NCBI GenBank assembly: GCA_947568835.1
Contig: OX387606.1
Location: 12,524,001 to 12,588,000 of the forward strand
Source: Protonemura montana
Taxonomy: Eukaryota; Arthropoda; Insecta; Plecoptera; Nemouridae
Length of the DNA stretch: 64,000 nt
Direction of reading: 5' to 3'
Part shown: positions 36,962 through 49,301 of the stretch, in pieces
How the letters are laid out: each line of letters begins with the position of its first letter
Numbering within the stretch: position 1 is the first letter of the stretch
The notes under the pieces: generated by a model
Seen by the model: the letters and a program-made list of their open reading frames with translations, nothing else
Told to the model about the DNA's origin: nothing
The model's database searches: none
Program-made: the position numbers and the translations under genes

Positions 36962-37900
36962 TTCTTCGCTAAAACATTACGAAATTAATTCTGATGGTAA
37001 TCAGAGCTATAACCTAATCTACCAATGTAATGAGGTAAACTGCATTCCAAGTGCCAGCTGTGATGGACGGCGAAACTGCATCTCAACGTTGCATTAATGC
37101 ACGTACATACGCTGCATCACAAAATCGATTCGCCAGGACCACAGTCGGTCTACTCCAGCAAATCACCAGATATGCTAATTTCCTTCTGTCGACCAGTGAA
37201 GCCACCGCTCATCATTGAATCTAATGAAACATTCAACAGTACACGCTGATTGGCTTCACCCATAAGCCATAAATTAGGAAATGTCGTCAATTTCTTATGT
37301 TGTGTTATCAACAGTATACTGTGATTCGTTGCATCTCCTAATGTTCCAGCGACCGATTCTCTAACATTTTCACCGTCTGCAATCTGTAGTTTTGTTTCAA
37401 TCGCGTGTCCAGTTGTCTGATCGACTTGCTTCGACTCGTGGGAACCGTTCGCTTTGCTCCGAGGGTGTTTTCTTAGCTACTAGTTGCCGCTAGTTTTCTT
37501 ATTTCCTACCGCCACTACCGCAGCGCCATGTATTCGGCGTGCGTAAGGGTTGCATGGGGGGCCTGCCCGACGGATGTGAAGGGGCGAAGGGGGGCGAAGG
37601 GGGCCTTCAAGGATGGGAGAGTTGTCAGCTGTGGACATGGTTCCTCCATTACGATTCCTCCTCGCGACGCTTGCGTTTATTTAATCCAATCAACGTCGCT
37701 CGCGCGCGCGCGCTAGCGTTATTTTCCTTCTTATCATCCTTATCGTCCTTAAACCTGAACGCCCGAGCATCTAATAGTGTGACTGAGGATCCGAGAGTAG
37801 CACCCTCGGACGACGGTGTCGTAGAGTGGTAAACGTTGTCGCGTTGTTGCCAGCGACGACGGCGAGATGCAATTAAGTAGACGTGGACTAGACAAAACTC

Positions 37901-37932
<32 letters not shown>

Positions 37933-39722
37933 TGATCAGAATTACTTAAAAGAAATCAAAACTGAACGCACGTTTTTTTGCTGTTGCCGAAATTAGTAGC
38001 GGGCTCCCAAGGGTTGAGCTGGCGTTGTAATTCGTCTCTTCGGTTTGATTACGTTTCGCACCCTTTTAATTCAAGACAGATCAAAGAGAGTTTTGGAATG
38101 GGTGTAAGTTCACGGAAAACACGGGGTATTTCTTTGCAGCTTTTGTGGGTGAAGTGAAACAGTTTTCGTTCTTCTCCCCCTTTCGGCTGTGCTCGCGCGC
38201 CCGGGTGCATGTACTACGTGTGGTGTAAACAATGAAAGGGTTGGATTGTTATCCCGGATTATGTTCCTACACACAGTAAACTCTATGTGCGATAATTGGA
38301 ATCTGTGTGATACTTACGATTATTGCCGGGGCACGCATTCGAAGATATAAATTTAGCCACGAGCTGGTTTGCAGGGTAATAGAATCAGCTGATCTGATAG
38401 TTGAGTCTTGTTTATTTTACTTGCAAAGTACTTTTTGACGATATAGTGGAATTATAAAGGCAGTTTTTGATTGCTAAATTAATTTAATCGGAGCTTGGGT
38501 GGATTTTTTTCTGATTAATAACCGAAAAAGATACAGGGGAGCTACGTAACAATTAGAAATAATATTATGCGCACGGACACAGATTTGTACAAAACCCTGC
38601 AAAATTGGAAAGAAGTCTCTCTCGCCAGATTAAAGCAAAGACGTTTAAATTTCCTCAAAAGGTTGCTTTAAGGACCGCGCAAGCTGTCACAGACTCACAG
38701 TACAACCTCACGCAAAAATCATTCCGTAATTTTCCTTGCGAAAGGCGAAATCATTTTTACTTACCATTTAAAAGGTCTTGTTTGCATGCAGAAATGTACC
38801 ACGTTCTAAAATACACGAACATTCAGCAGCGCATCCTTGGCAGAGTAAAAGCAACAAAAGCAATGTCATTCAGAATTTCCTCAGATTATTCCAGACTTCA
38901 GAGTATGAACATTTGCGCGGACTGTAAGCGTGTCAATCACAATTTTAATGTTCCTTTGTACCTCATCCAAACAAAATGTGATATTCATATTTAATTTTGT
39001 ATTACTCCACCTCTTCCGAGTTGTAAACAGCCAGCTGCCGTGAAGTGAGTTCCTGATCTTTAACATTTTTGCAAAATGTTTGCACAGAGCAATGCAAACA
39101 AAATATATTATCTAGGTACCCACGTAAGTCGCATTTAAAAATATGGCATTTCTAGGGGAATGTAGATTGGGGTTGAGCGGTGTGCGAAGCTGATACTGGA
39201 TGAGGGGGGGTTGGAGGCGCGGGTCGGGGGCTGTACGCTGGCTCACGAGTCGGAGGGTCGAGAGAATGTAAATCGGAATATGGAAATGCGCGGGAGCTGG
39301 CTGCTTGGTGAGCATTGCAATGGTATGCACGACTCGCAACGCTCAAACTTTGGAAAAGCTAAATGAAATTTCTGGATCGGTCACATCGGCATCTATGTCA
39401 GAAGTAGCAGGTCGCGCGGTTACGCTAGGTGGCACGTTCGCGATTTGTGGCGATTCGATCAAAAACTGCGGTGATTCGAACTTGTGTGCTAGCATGCTGA
39501 GAAAAGTTTTTTTTTTATTTGCTTATTTCAGGAGGGTTGTTTAGCAGGCGTCGGTTTAGCTACCAGCTCGTTATAAATTTCCATGTTAAGCTGCCGTGGG
39601 ATAAATTTTAATACTGAGAGTGTCACTGGGAGGTTTTGAATCAAGAAAATAAATATATTGTGTCGTTCCGTGTTTTGTGGAACAGTACTTTAACCTAAGT
39701 GCTAATTTTTAACTGTTTTCGT
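36958..39722. other. non-coding stretch with a CpG-rich patch
   Basis: The segment 37.4-37.85 kb is GC- and CpG-rich with pyrimidine-rich strands, and could be promoter-like. An ATG in a good context (37528, plus) runs into GC|GTAAGG after six codons, too little to call an exon. The frames at 38605-38994 and 39305-39544 have no recognised product. Confidence 0.3.
37901..37932 (+). repeat. (GA)n microsatellite
   Basis: Sixteen GA dinucleotides with one GATA interruption, within a purine-rich stretch. It lies just downstream of a GC-rich block (37.5-37.85 kb). Confidence 0.85.
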
Positions 39723-40057
39723 GAAAAATTTCCGCCATATGACTACTTTACTTACAAAAATGAAGGCAGAGTCGCCGTCGTTTCGAGTGTAAGAAAATTT
39801 CATTTCGCTATTTCACGCGGATTTCTCGCATTTGAGACTGGTATACGCTCAAGTAATCTTTATTAATGCTAACCTTGACAGCTGCTAAACATGCATCGAC
39901 ATTTTGAGCTGTAATTCTTTAAATGTAGAGATTTGTTAAAAAGAATGGCCGCAAGCGCCATCGGGTGACATCTATGGTTACTACTTTTGGCCGGCTCGTT
40001 TGCTAAGCAGAAAGTTTCACTTTGACGCTGACCATCTGACTACCTATAAACTCAATG
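39723..40057 (+). repeat. dispersed ~330 bp repeat, copy B
   Basis: This is the same family as the copies at 12.8 and 60.0 kb. It shares the AAAAAT start, TTTCTCGCATTTGAGACTGG, GGCCGCAAGCGCCATCGGGT and the CCTATAAACTCAATG end. Divergence is spread along the length with small insertions and deletions, so the copies are old. The GCGCCATCGGGTG core survives almost unchanged (39955-39968). Confidence 0.7.
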
Positions 40058-41052
40058 GTGGAACCATAAAGTAACGGTAGCTAATAATACCTTTGCCACT
40101 GATAGACAGTACGCAAACCCCAAGCAACGCCGTTACATATTTTTACATCAATAACCAACTATTTTGCATCTAGATGGAGCTAAAATTTGAATACTTGATT
40201 ACCCACAAATTCAGCAATCAGTCATGGGGTTTGGCGGACATTTGAGTCATCCGTCTATTCAAAGTTTTGTTTGACGTTGAATACACGCCGCTATATTTGT
40301 AACTAGCAAGTTGAAATGTCACCACACATCTCCCAAAATACGAACCCTTTCAACAAAGTACCAATCTGTCAGCTCTAATAACTTACCTATTTAGCATACT
40401 TTATGAGTCAATTTAAATAATTGAAACTGTCCTACGGGTGCTCGTGAAGGGTACATAGTAAACGTGAGAGTGTGGGGGGTTTGGTTTAAATAAGCCCTTT
40501 TGTGGGGAACCCACTCGGTTTCCAATATACCACACTTTAAACTAGAAATGTCGTTAGCATACATCATGATCGCTTGCCCCTGGGGAGGTATATATTTTGA
40601 GCTCACGAATCGCAATTTTCATGTGTAACAGAAACTTATTCAGTTCGCGTAACTTAAGCTGGATAAAGTTTGTTCGATACTCTATATACTTTGTAAATTT
40701 TATGAAACTTGTATTTTAAAGTGATAGCCACATGAAAATATATACATTGGTGTGCCATCAACTGCCAAGTTTCTGTGGCCTATTTCGTCGATATATTTAG
40801 AAGATTTTTGGAAAAAGCGAATCGAAAATTTTAAAGTTGCCGTCATTGTCGAGTCTTTCCTAAAGATTAAACTTATTGAAGCTAATTATTGCGACATCAA
40901 GAAGGTACCAGGGCATGCGCTTTAAGATAAAGTATAAAAAATCATGAGTATATGGTCAGGAATGCAAATTAAGAAAAGCGAAATAAATTCCAGCCATGTT
41001 ATACCAAATTCGGGCGAACTCCGGGTGATAAGCGTCCATTGAAAGGATCGGA

Positions 41053-41078
41053 CCCATAACCCATAACAGCCCATAACA
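41053..41078 (+). repeat. CCCATAAC(AG) short tandem repeat
   Basis: CCCATAAC occurs three times in 26 bases, the last two separated by AG. Confidence 0.75.
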
Positions 41079-41468
41079 TTAAAATTAAGACGCAAGCGGA
41101 ATCAACCCAAATTTAAGAATAGCTCGAATTTTTTTTCTTTAGAGAAATCTGTAGATTTTATAGATTTTTAATAAAACAAATTTGAGTTAGGAGCTTAACT
41201 ACGAGTTAAAAAATATTGTATTACTGGGAAATTTTGATTATTCTTGAAATGCACGCTTGAAATTATTGACGCAGTGTACCGATCCATTTCAATGAGTCAC
41301 CGTTAATCATCTACCCGTCTTTGAAATTTGACGTTTTGTCGCAACGCATTTTCGGCAGCGAGTGACACAGGTAGCCAGAAGAGAATACATGGTGTTGTAA
41401 GAAAACAGAGAGCAACAAGCTTGAAGCTGCTGGGATAACGCTTTATTACTGCTGATATTGAATTATTA

Positions 41469-41500
41469 GGTACCATGGGCCATAGGTACCATGGACCATA
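41469..41500 (+). repeat. two-copy 16-mer repeat with internal palindrome
   Basis: GGTACCATGGGCCATA is followed directly by GGTACCATGGACCATA. Each unit contains the palindrome GGTACC, and a third partial GTAC follows. The two units differ at one base. Confidence 0.85.
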
Positions 41501-41513
41501 GTACATTTTTCAG

Positions 41514-41850
41514 CCTCGGAAGAGCCTCAAAAGACGACGGCTATTGTCGTTGCCAATCCCAGTTTTCCTTGCAGACGTAAAACCGATCATTTCAAGTAAA
41601 TCAAGTTTAATTCTATGAGAGTGCATCCTTGATTACATGAACTACAATCATATCACTGATTGATGATGTTTATTCCTGATCCTGTTTCCTACCTAAATGG
41701 GAGTTCCTGGGAAACACGATTTTGCTGCCGTTGGTTAATTGTATTTTCTCACTGTAGCCGCGCTCACGTACAATTATCTGGTACAATTACCGGAGGCAGC
41801 ACCAAGGCTTAATATTCTCAATCAGGGTACTCCGAATGAAAACCGCAAAT
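41514..41850 (+). repeat. diverged local duplication, unit 1
   Basis: CCTCGGAAGAGCC, GACGACGGCTATTGT, CCAGTTTTCCTTGCAGAC and, farther on, TTAATATTCTCAATCAGGG recur in the same order about 1.1 kb away at 42636-42885. The left boundary is sharp at CCTCGG. The unit contains no long open frame. A pyrimidine tract ending in TTGCAG is kept in both units and resembles a 3' splice site, but no coding sequence follows. It may be two copies of an unrecognised transposon or a tandem segmental duplication. Confidence 0.5.
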
Positions 41851-42244
41851 AGATGGAACGGAACAGACGGAACGTCTGTAATTGGATTCGATACATGAAT
41901 GTCAACGATTCATAGATTGAAATGCATCAATGTCCATTTTCTTAGATTTTGGTTTACATGTCACTAGCGTCGAACGACTCCAAAGATGAATCTTAGATCT
42001 CATGTATTTATTGGTGAGCGTAGCGAGCGAAGCCGCCTTCAATTTGAATAGGTCCTGAGGATATTTTTGGGCTACTTTTAATTTTCAGGGTTCTCGACAT
42101 TAAGCATAAACAACACGTCGTTGATTGATTTGTGGTGACAAAACGTGTCAAAGGATTAGGTGTGTAGCAGGTTGCCTGGTTGTTTTCAGAGCCGCGGTAT
42201 GATGATGTGATGTGTTTTACGGTGTTGCTCTATGTGGAAGAGGT

Positions 42245-42450
42245 TTGCGGCCCAAAAAAGGGCCTAAAATCTCGACGTTTCCCCGAGGCACTGCTCGCCA
42301 TCTTCAAAAGAATTATACTTGTGCTCTCGACCGTCTGCTGCACTGCTTTCTGTATCTAGGCATCTAGAAATTGTTCGCAACTCGCTTATCAAAATTGAGG
42401 TCCTCTCAATCGGTGGTGGCTCAGATCAATTATATCACACTGGAATCGAT
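42245..42450 (-). mobile_element. Penelope-like / hammerhead-motif-bearing remnant
   Basis: Reading on the minus strand, GAAGATGGCGAG, a small loop, CTCG and GGGAAACGTCGAG resemble the core of the hammerhead ribozymes found in Penelope-like elements and retrozymes: a near-match to the first core box, a stem II hairpin (CGAG/CTCG), then GAAAC. A second perfect inverted pair (GGCCC/GGGCC around six A/T) lies just downstream at 42249-42263. The flank toward 42450 includes an open stretch with a coding look. The element looks old and broken, and I saw no reverse transcriptase. The family call rests on motif resemblance only. Confidence 0.35.
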
Positions 42451-42635
42451 TATACAGGTTGGGGATTTAATATTCATGGCAATTAATACATTTCAGGTTT
42501 TTTAGGGTATTATGCACTTATGGGTGGCAGTATGATGTTTGGATTCAAAAACCGTGAAGAGCGGTGAAACTTTCCATTCCAGACCACCAACATGACAAAT
42601 AAATATCTTACGAACGCATTACTTTCTGAAGGTAT

Positions 42636-42885
42636 CCTCGGAAAACGACGGCCATTATTGTAGCCAACCCAAGTTTCCCTTGCAGACATAGCCTAGCATA
42701 TCTCAAGTTAAAATCTCTGTGCTGTGCGTATATCGCTGGTTAGCCCTACATTTCGCTTTGGTCGTTAGAACGTATTGGCGCACTAGTAATACTCAAATTC
42801 AATTACCAAGCGACAGCATGTATGTCTGTCAGGACCACATGATGTTAATATTCTTAATCAGGGCATACCGAATTAAACCTCAAAT
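42636..42885 (+). repeat. diverged local duplication, unit 2
   Basis: This is the partner of the unit at 41514-41850, roughly three-quarters identical in the matching blocks and shorter through deletions. Similarity may continue weakly to a shared TTATTGGT motif (42010 and 42975). The Penelope/hammerhead-like remnant lies between the two units. Confidence 0.5.
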
Positions 42886-43673
42886 TCGTTCCTTGTAGAT
42901 AATTGACTTTGTTCCTGATACATTTTATGCGAATTTGCATCACATGGCATTTTGTCACATTATTCATATGCAGAACTTGTTATTGGTAAGTGAATTAAAA
43001 TCGAATGAGATCATAAGACTCGATTACGGTCGAGTGGTTCATTTCTGAAGAGAGCAATTCTGACAACTTGCAGTTTTTTTTTCGTACGTCTCTCACTCAT
43101 GGGCATGATTAATTTTCTATTAGTTCAATTAATCTAAAGTGAACCAGCTGGGATGACCGAAAAGCAAGAACTTTCTTGAGATATTTCGGAGATGTAATGA
43201 TAGGGAAAATTCAAGATAGTGAAACAGTCTAACTCGAAGCCTTGCTATGCCATACCCATAATCATTGTGTCACGATAAAATGTGTTAAGTCGTAGGGGCG
43301 TGGAAAAGATATTTAAAAAATAACACAGTCCGATTGCTTTTGCCTTTGTGTATCTTCACTAAATCCATGGGCAGTGAACGTCTTAATATAACGAACAACT
43401 TGTTGGAGATAACGACCTGGGTATGAAAATAATTAAGAGGTTATAAACTACGCTGACAAGGCGAACTGGGTGCCATTACTCCGGCGAATTTAAGCGGGCA
43501 CGCTAACTTTTATTCGCCGTGGGCGTAAATATGATCGTATAGCTGCACTGTGTTGCCGACCAACCAAAGAAGAACCAGCAAAGACCACCAGAGAAGAATC
43601 CCCCAAATAATTCGTAATTCCACTTTTATTAAGGACAAGTGGAATATTTTAAATTAGACATCTCTATACTCAC

Positions 43674-43758
43674 ATATAAGTTACAAAGCCGTTCTCGCCT
43701 CGCTCATAGCATCAAATTTTAAGTCGAATCTTACCTGAAATCATAAAAAAAAAAATAC
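43674..43758 (-). promoter_or_regulatory. recursive splice site (ratchet point) RS1 with 61-nt RS-exon
   Basis: On the minus strand an 11-T tract followed by ATGATTTCAG runs straight into GTAAGATTCG, with the junction between 43735 and 43734. A possible branch point (ATTAAT) lies about 33 bases upstream. This is the fused 3'/5' splice-site form of a ratchet point. A second donor, GTGAGTATAG, lies 61 nt downstream (G at 43673), so an RS-exon of 43734-43674 can be defined. Entered in phase 1 from the 58 kb exon, that RS-exon hits a stop within eight codons. It is about 14.4 kb below the 58 kb donor. It is the best of the four sites. Confidence 0.6.
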
Positions 43759-45506
43759 AATTAATATGGTTGCACTTTAAATCATTTTGATCTCTCTTAA
43801 TTGCACGGAGCGATTTTCATTGGCCGTTACTCCGCGGGCATATGCCGAAATTGATCGTCAATTCTTTATTGTCTCCAAAATAACGCAAAGTAATTCCACA
43901 TGATCACTCTAAAGGTTTATTCTCGTCTGGCGCCACCAGCAGAAAAATGCAGCCCTTGTCCATTTGCCAGAAAGGCTAGCGAAGCTCATTCCAACAGAAC
44001 AATCCGAAAATTTGGTCTCCACACTTCCCTGAGTGATAAAAACAAGCTTTATCGTCAGCCCCAGAATGTATCTACATTTCGAACAGCCGTTTTATTCTTG
44101 CAAACACATTGAGGGGTCACTTCAGTGGGCTCATGCACTTTTTATAGCGTCATAGCTTTAGCACGTTTCGATCCGCGACGTATGCTCCACAATGGAAAAT
44201 AATTACGTGTCAAGAACGCGAAAGGCCATTGAAGGAAGAGTGCGACCGGACAATAAAACAAGGCCGGTAGAGTAAGTATCTTGTCGCAGGAGAAAATAAC
44301 TGCACCAGAGCATGGCGGCGCAAGACACACTTGAGCGAGCTCGCATATACGATGGACTTATAGCATCGCGACGCCTGTATATACCGACGCCATTAGACTA
44401 ATTGCGAATCTCGTCGCTGCTGGATGTATGTGTTCTTCTTTGGTCTTCTTTGCAGCCATACTTGCAGAAGATTGTCTGAAGTGCTGTGTCACACGTCCAT
44501 TGTTTTGTAGTATTTATAGGTGTGTGTCTATAATATGGTAGGCACATGAATCTCTTGAAATTCTAACTGCAGTTGCAAATTACATTTCATTCAACTTTTT
44601 TGTAGACACTTCTGAGTGAGAGGTTAAATTTGATCACCAATTCGTTTTAGTTCTCGCTTTATGCGATTTGTTTCATGTTGTGAGACGTATTTATTGGCGA
44701 AGAACCCGCTGCGTGCAATTGCACTTTGCCATTCGTATGGCTTCCAAAGCAAGCTCACTTTTGCTACAAAAAGGCGTAACTTAAATGTGTAGTTAGTAAA
44801 GCTAACGTTCCTCAATAATATATAGCATCAGCCAAATAGCCATTTGAAGCAGAATTTACTCTGCACATCTTCCCAAACTGTTCCGGATATAAGAGCGAAG
44901 GCCGCCGGGCAGTGTTCGCCACTCTTTTCGACGATCGCTTCATTCTTTCGCACGGCTCGACGTCGCATGTTAATGCGAACAACCATATCCAGAAGTTTTT
45001 CCGTCGGCGAGTTTTATGGCGGCGAGACACGATCGAGGAGGCTGCGGCACGGGAAAGGCTCCACGAAAGAAACGCACCGAAAGTTTGCGAGCGCGGGGAG
45101 ATTATTTTTCATTGAGATTGCCTTGGCGTATAACGGTATTAAAATAAGAAACTTTTGTCTCTAATAACATGATATCGCGCGGCTAGCTCGCGCGAAGCTC
45201 AAATTAATATTTGTTTCCTTTTCCATGATGAAAAACTCGAGTCGCGCTCATTCATCTACGAATGCGACATGGCTTTACTATTGGTGTCAAGCGGTGGGTT
45301 TTCTGAAATTGGATACCTCGGAACTATAACGTAATAAGTTATGTTGGTGGTTAAATAATTTAATACTCGTTTAAATTCTCATTTGAAATTAATGGAAGTG
45401 TAACGCGGCGTCCGTTTTTCGTTCAAATACACTAGAGAGCTGGAGCGCTTGCAGTCCCAACGTGGCGCTGTGTTTTTGGGGACACGAACCTGGAATAAAT
45501 ACACGA

Positions 45507-45523
45507 GGGGGGGGGGGGGGGGG
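45507..45523 (+). repeat. poly-G run of 17
   Basis: Seventeen consecutive G, flanked by ACACGA and AGTGAACG. The true length may be affected by sequencing error in homopolymers. Confidence 0.9.
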
Positions 45524-46919
45524 AGTGAACGTTTAGTTGGAACCTGGTAGAGACCGGGAGTCCAGACCAGTTGCGGTGAGGAAGAAGTTAAAAGCCTTGG
45601 ACCGAGCACATAATGGCGTCACGTAGCAGAACACTTTGCCGCGACGCCGCGCGTCGGGCGTTGCTTGGGCCACGTGACATTGCCGACGATCAAAACATGG
45701 GACCAATACGAGAACAGTTTTTCCGTCGTCGTCGTCGTCTTCGTGTGCCTTGCGGATCGCCACTAACAAATAATTCAACTGTTCGCAGAATGGCGAGACA
45801 AAAAAAAACGGTTTACATATATTATTGCAATCCAATCCAGACAGAAATAGAAACACGGGGTGTTTGTAATGGCCACAAGAGATGCTGGTTGACTAGGCTA
45901 GAGAGTCTGATTGAAAAGTCGTTTCCCGTTCGTTTTCCGAGCTCATATCTTGGCGATTGCTGATGGCATTAGGATATATATTTTGCCAAGTGGACGGCGT
46001 CGAATGTGTGTTTGTAGCTAGCTTTCGGAACGGGGTCACGAATTACAGTAGCATGCCCTTGATCGCATGATATCATGAACGTAACGTGCTTCAACATAAA
46101 ATAGTATCATCACTTTAGCTAATACAGGGGAAAAAACGTACAACGAGCAGTTTTATAACTTTTCTACGGTAATTCTATGATCGTCTCGACTATCACAATT
46201 TTAATGATTTAACTAAGTAGAAAAGTTCAAACTAAAACACATCGGCGTTGGGAGTTTGAAACAGACATCGCTTTTGGCTTTGGCACACGATACGAAGTGT
46301 TGTAAAACTAAGTACATTTAACAACTTAATGATCTTACTTAAATTAACGAAACAGTTCAGATAAAATGGACGGTTATTATGCCATATGATTTTAGCATCG
46401 TTCGCGGTTCTTGAAGGGAACAATGTCAAGCCAAAAGTCAACCCAAAAAAGCGGGTGGAGTATACGATTGACGACTCCATCCTCGATATCGCCACAGAGC
46501 GAAATTGAAAATAAATCGCCTACGGATTAGGTAAAAAAATGCGAATGCTTCCAGAATGACAGCTGGGACAATGAAATAATAAGTTCTAAATTAACGTTCG
46601 AGGTACAGAAACTCAATACCTCTTGAATCTCTTTTGTACCGCTGAAATTAATTAGTAAACCAAGATTCGTATCTAGTTATCCTGACAATTTCTAAGAGAG
46701 AGTGTAGAGTTCATAAGATCGCTTTTATTCAGCATCGCGTAGTACGGATGACAATCAAAGTTTGACTCGAGCGATTTTCTTCCACAATAGTTTCCCAGCT
46801 CCAGCAAAGTCTAAGAATTCCTTCGTGGAAATGTTAGCGAGCATTTTCCATTTTCTGGTGTGTTAGGTACGACTCGAGGGAAACGTTGGGTGAATCTGGC
46901 CGGGTCGGGCCCGGACAGC

Positions 46920-46975
46920 TTTCCCGAGCAGACTTCCCTAAGCAGACTTTCCCAAGGAGGTTTCCCGAGTAGGTC
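46920..46975 (+). repeat. four degenerate 13-14 bp tandem units
   Basis: TTTCCCGAGCAGAC, TTCCCTAAGCAGAC, TTTCCCAAGGAGG and TTTCCCGAGTAGG follow one another. The period is not a multiple of three, which argues against a coding repeat although overlapping frames are open. Confidence 0.7.
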
Positions 46976-48550
46976 GGCGTTACTGCGGACGGGAGTTTCC
47001 TTGTTTTGGCGTCTTCGGCGTCCAGACGCCGGTGTCGGTCCAGCGAAACAGCAGCCAGGAAATGAACAACACGGGTGCGTACACATAGCGGTATTTGAAA
47101 TTTCGTTGCGAACTTCCCGTTTTGGAGCGTTTCGACCAACTGTGCGTGTAATTGATGTCGCTTTTTATTTACTATTTTTTGTTTTTATTTATTTGCAATT
47201 GCATAAGAGGACAAATCGGAAGATTGGGTGAGCGATGGATCTGAACATTTGCAACCGACATCTTTTATTGATGGCATACAAATATTAAAGTATACCTTAT
47301 ACGATTGAAATGGATGCACTTTTGATAGAACGTTCTTTTGCAGATTAGTATAAGTACATGTATAAGCGGAAAATGTATTTACGAAATAAATACGATTAAG
47401 TAAACATTGAATCCGATATTTAAAGAATCTAGAAACTCGAGAACTGTGAAGACGATTGATGAGGTCAGCTTAAGAAAGATTCCCACGATGTTTTTTTTTT
47501 TTATTGTTCGAAGTTCTTCATGAAGATGAGATGGAAAAATGCTGATCGATGGTGATTTCAAGACTTTGAAAAACAAAATTATTTGTTGCTACTTTGATAA
47601 CAAAAAAAAATGATCTCAGCGTATTTGTCTGCATACGAAGCCCTAGTTCAGAAGAAGAAAGAGAGAATGAGACCATTATGATAAAATGTAAAACACGGAA
47701 CGAAATTGCTTTAAACTAAGAAGAAAGAAGAGAAACTGAAAGCAACTTTCGAAACATTCTCCATTTGGTCGCCGGGCCAACTATTCTCTGACATCAAGAG
47801 TCAACTAAGTATAGCTTCTTCCGGCTATTTCAAGATTTGTATAATCCAAGTTTCTTGGCCTTTCCATTGCCTTCAAGCACATTTTATTGTCAAAGTTGCA
47901 GCTAGAAACCAAAAGACCATGAAGTGTCTACGACATTTGAACGGGAGACTGCGTTCACGATAAGAATATTATAATTTGGAATATGTAAATGGCAGAACTC
48001 GCCAAAGAATTGTCCCATTGAACGAGAATAGGAAAAATGTGTTTCATATTCGGGCAGTGTCATTACACTAATGTCCGTTTAGGCACAAATTATGACTGTC
48101 GAATTTTTCTTTCCGAGTTTATTATTGGAAATTTTCCTAAAAGCAGCGTGATAGCCAGCATGGTAGGTCGCATTTTTTACCTTCGTGCCACGAAAAATTA
48201 ACTCGGCCTTTTCGCTTTCTACGTAATGAAAGCCTCCTCTCCCAATGATCAGCACATGTTTTAACAATAATTAATTTGGCGTTCGCATTTGAGCAGCTAG
48301 AGTATAAAATAATCAATCCACTCACTCAACGCTTTCCACTACATTCTTCAAACACCAGTCATCCATTGGGAGACTTCTTAAAAATACACGTTTGTTTTAA
48401 AACAATCCGGCTCCTCTATCCAGAAGTTCTATTTTCCAGCAAGAACATTTACATGAATCCAGGAATGTTTTACGTCTCATAGACGACACAAAGAAGACGC
48501 ATTAGTCGTCCCGTCCTGTTGTTTTTTCGCGTTTGTTTTGTTTCGCACGC

Positions 48551-48596
48551 GACGTCGGCGTCGGCGTCGACATCGGCGTCGACATCGGCGTCGGCT
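48551..48596 (+). repeat. imperfect (GGCGTC)n minisatellite with GACATC variants
   Basis: There are about seven six-base units, GGCGTC alternating with GACATC/GACGTC, the longest such array in the window. Shorter arrays of the same hexamer are at 982-1018, 21883-21911, 29457-29482, 34843-34863 and 46998-47035. It would encode Ser-Ala/Thr repeats on the plus strand, but nothing else supports coding. Confidence 0.7.
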
Positions 48597-49285
48597 CCCC
48601 AGCCCCAACGTCTCGACGGCGAGCGCCGTAGGGGGCCATGCGAGAGGAAATCTCACTCTTGTCTCGTTCTCACTCCATGCCCCAACGCACTGATCCTCTC
48701 TTCCTTTAGATCCAGCAGCCTGCACCATGTTATCCCGCTTATCACTCAATTCTCCCCGAAAGTCCAGACCCATTCCTTTTCCGATTCAAAAACAAGCACA
48801 GATGGTCTTTTAGCCATGCATTTTACGTCTTCCGAGGGCAAGTATGTAGTTCTGTGTTACTGCCCAAGGCGCTTTAGTGCATAGTCATAGAATTGGAAGA
48901 AATAATTACCACAGCTGTTAAAAACGATTTTCTTCCCTTACGCTGGCAAGGATAATAATTATTTTGTTTCGGGCTATCAGACAAAGTGCTAAATACACCC
49001 CATTACCGTAAAACAGCATTTATTATTCGGTTTCATTGCAACGTCATAAAGTAATACGAGAAAGATCGCATCGTAGCTTCCTTTTCAAGAACAGTTTGTG
49101 CTCCGTGAAGACTTCTAAACTAACTAATGAATAAAATCGCAATAACCTGCGTTAAAAAAAAATGTTTCATTCCGCATTTTCACAAACACAAGCTTACACA
49201 TGGTGGTACTAATGATGATGAGCCAGAAATGCATTAGTTTATACCATTGTATATTCATTGCGCGGGCTGGTAGCAGGGTTAAAGA

Positions 49286-49301
49286 GGGGGGGGGGGGGGG
49301 G
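49286..49301 (+). repeat. poly-G run of 16
   Basis: Sixteen G directly ahead of ACAATGTGGCAGAGTGG, which resembles a tRNA-derived A box. Confidence 0.9.

Noticed and set aside
45613-45963. Overlapping open frames on both strands
   Set aside because: The CpG-rich composition removes stops. There is an arginine-rich low-complexity product on one strand and no family signal on either.
46860-47231. 123-codon frame, plus strand
   Set aside because: It spans a 13-14 bp tandem repeat whose period breaks any coding logic; the opposite strand is equally open.
48519-48884. Ser/Ala-rich 121-codon frame
   Set aside because: The N-terminal half is just the GGCGTC minisatellite translated.
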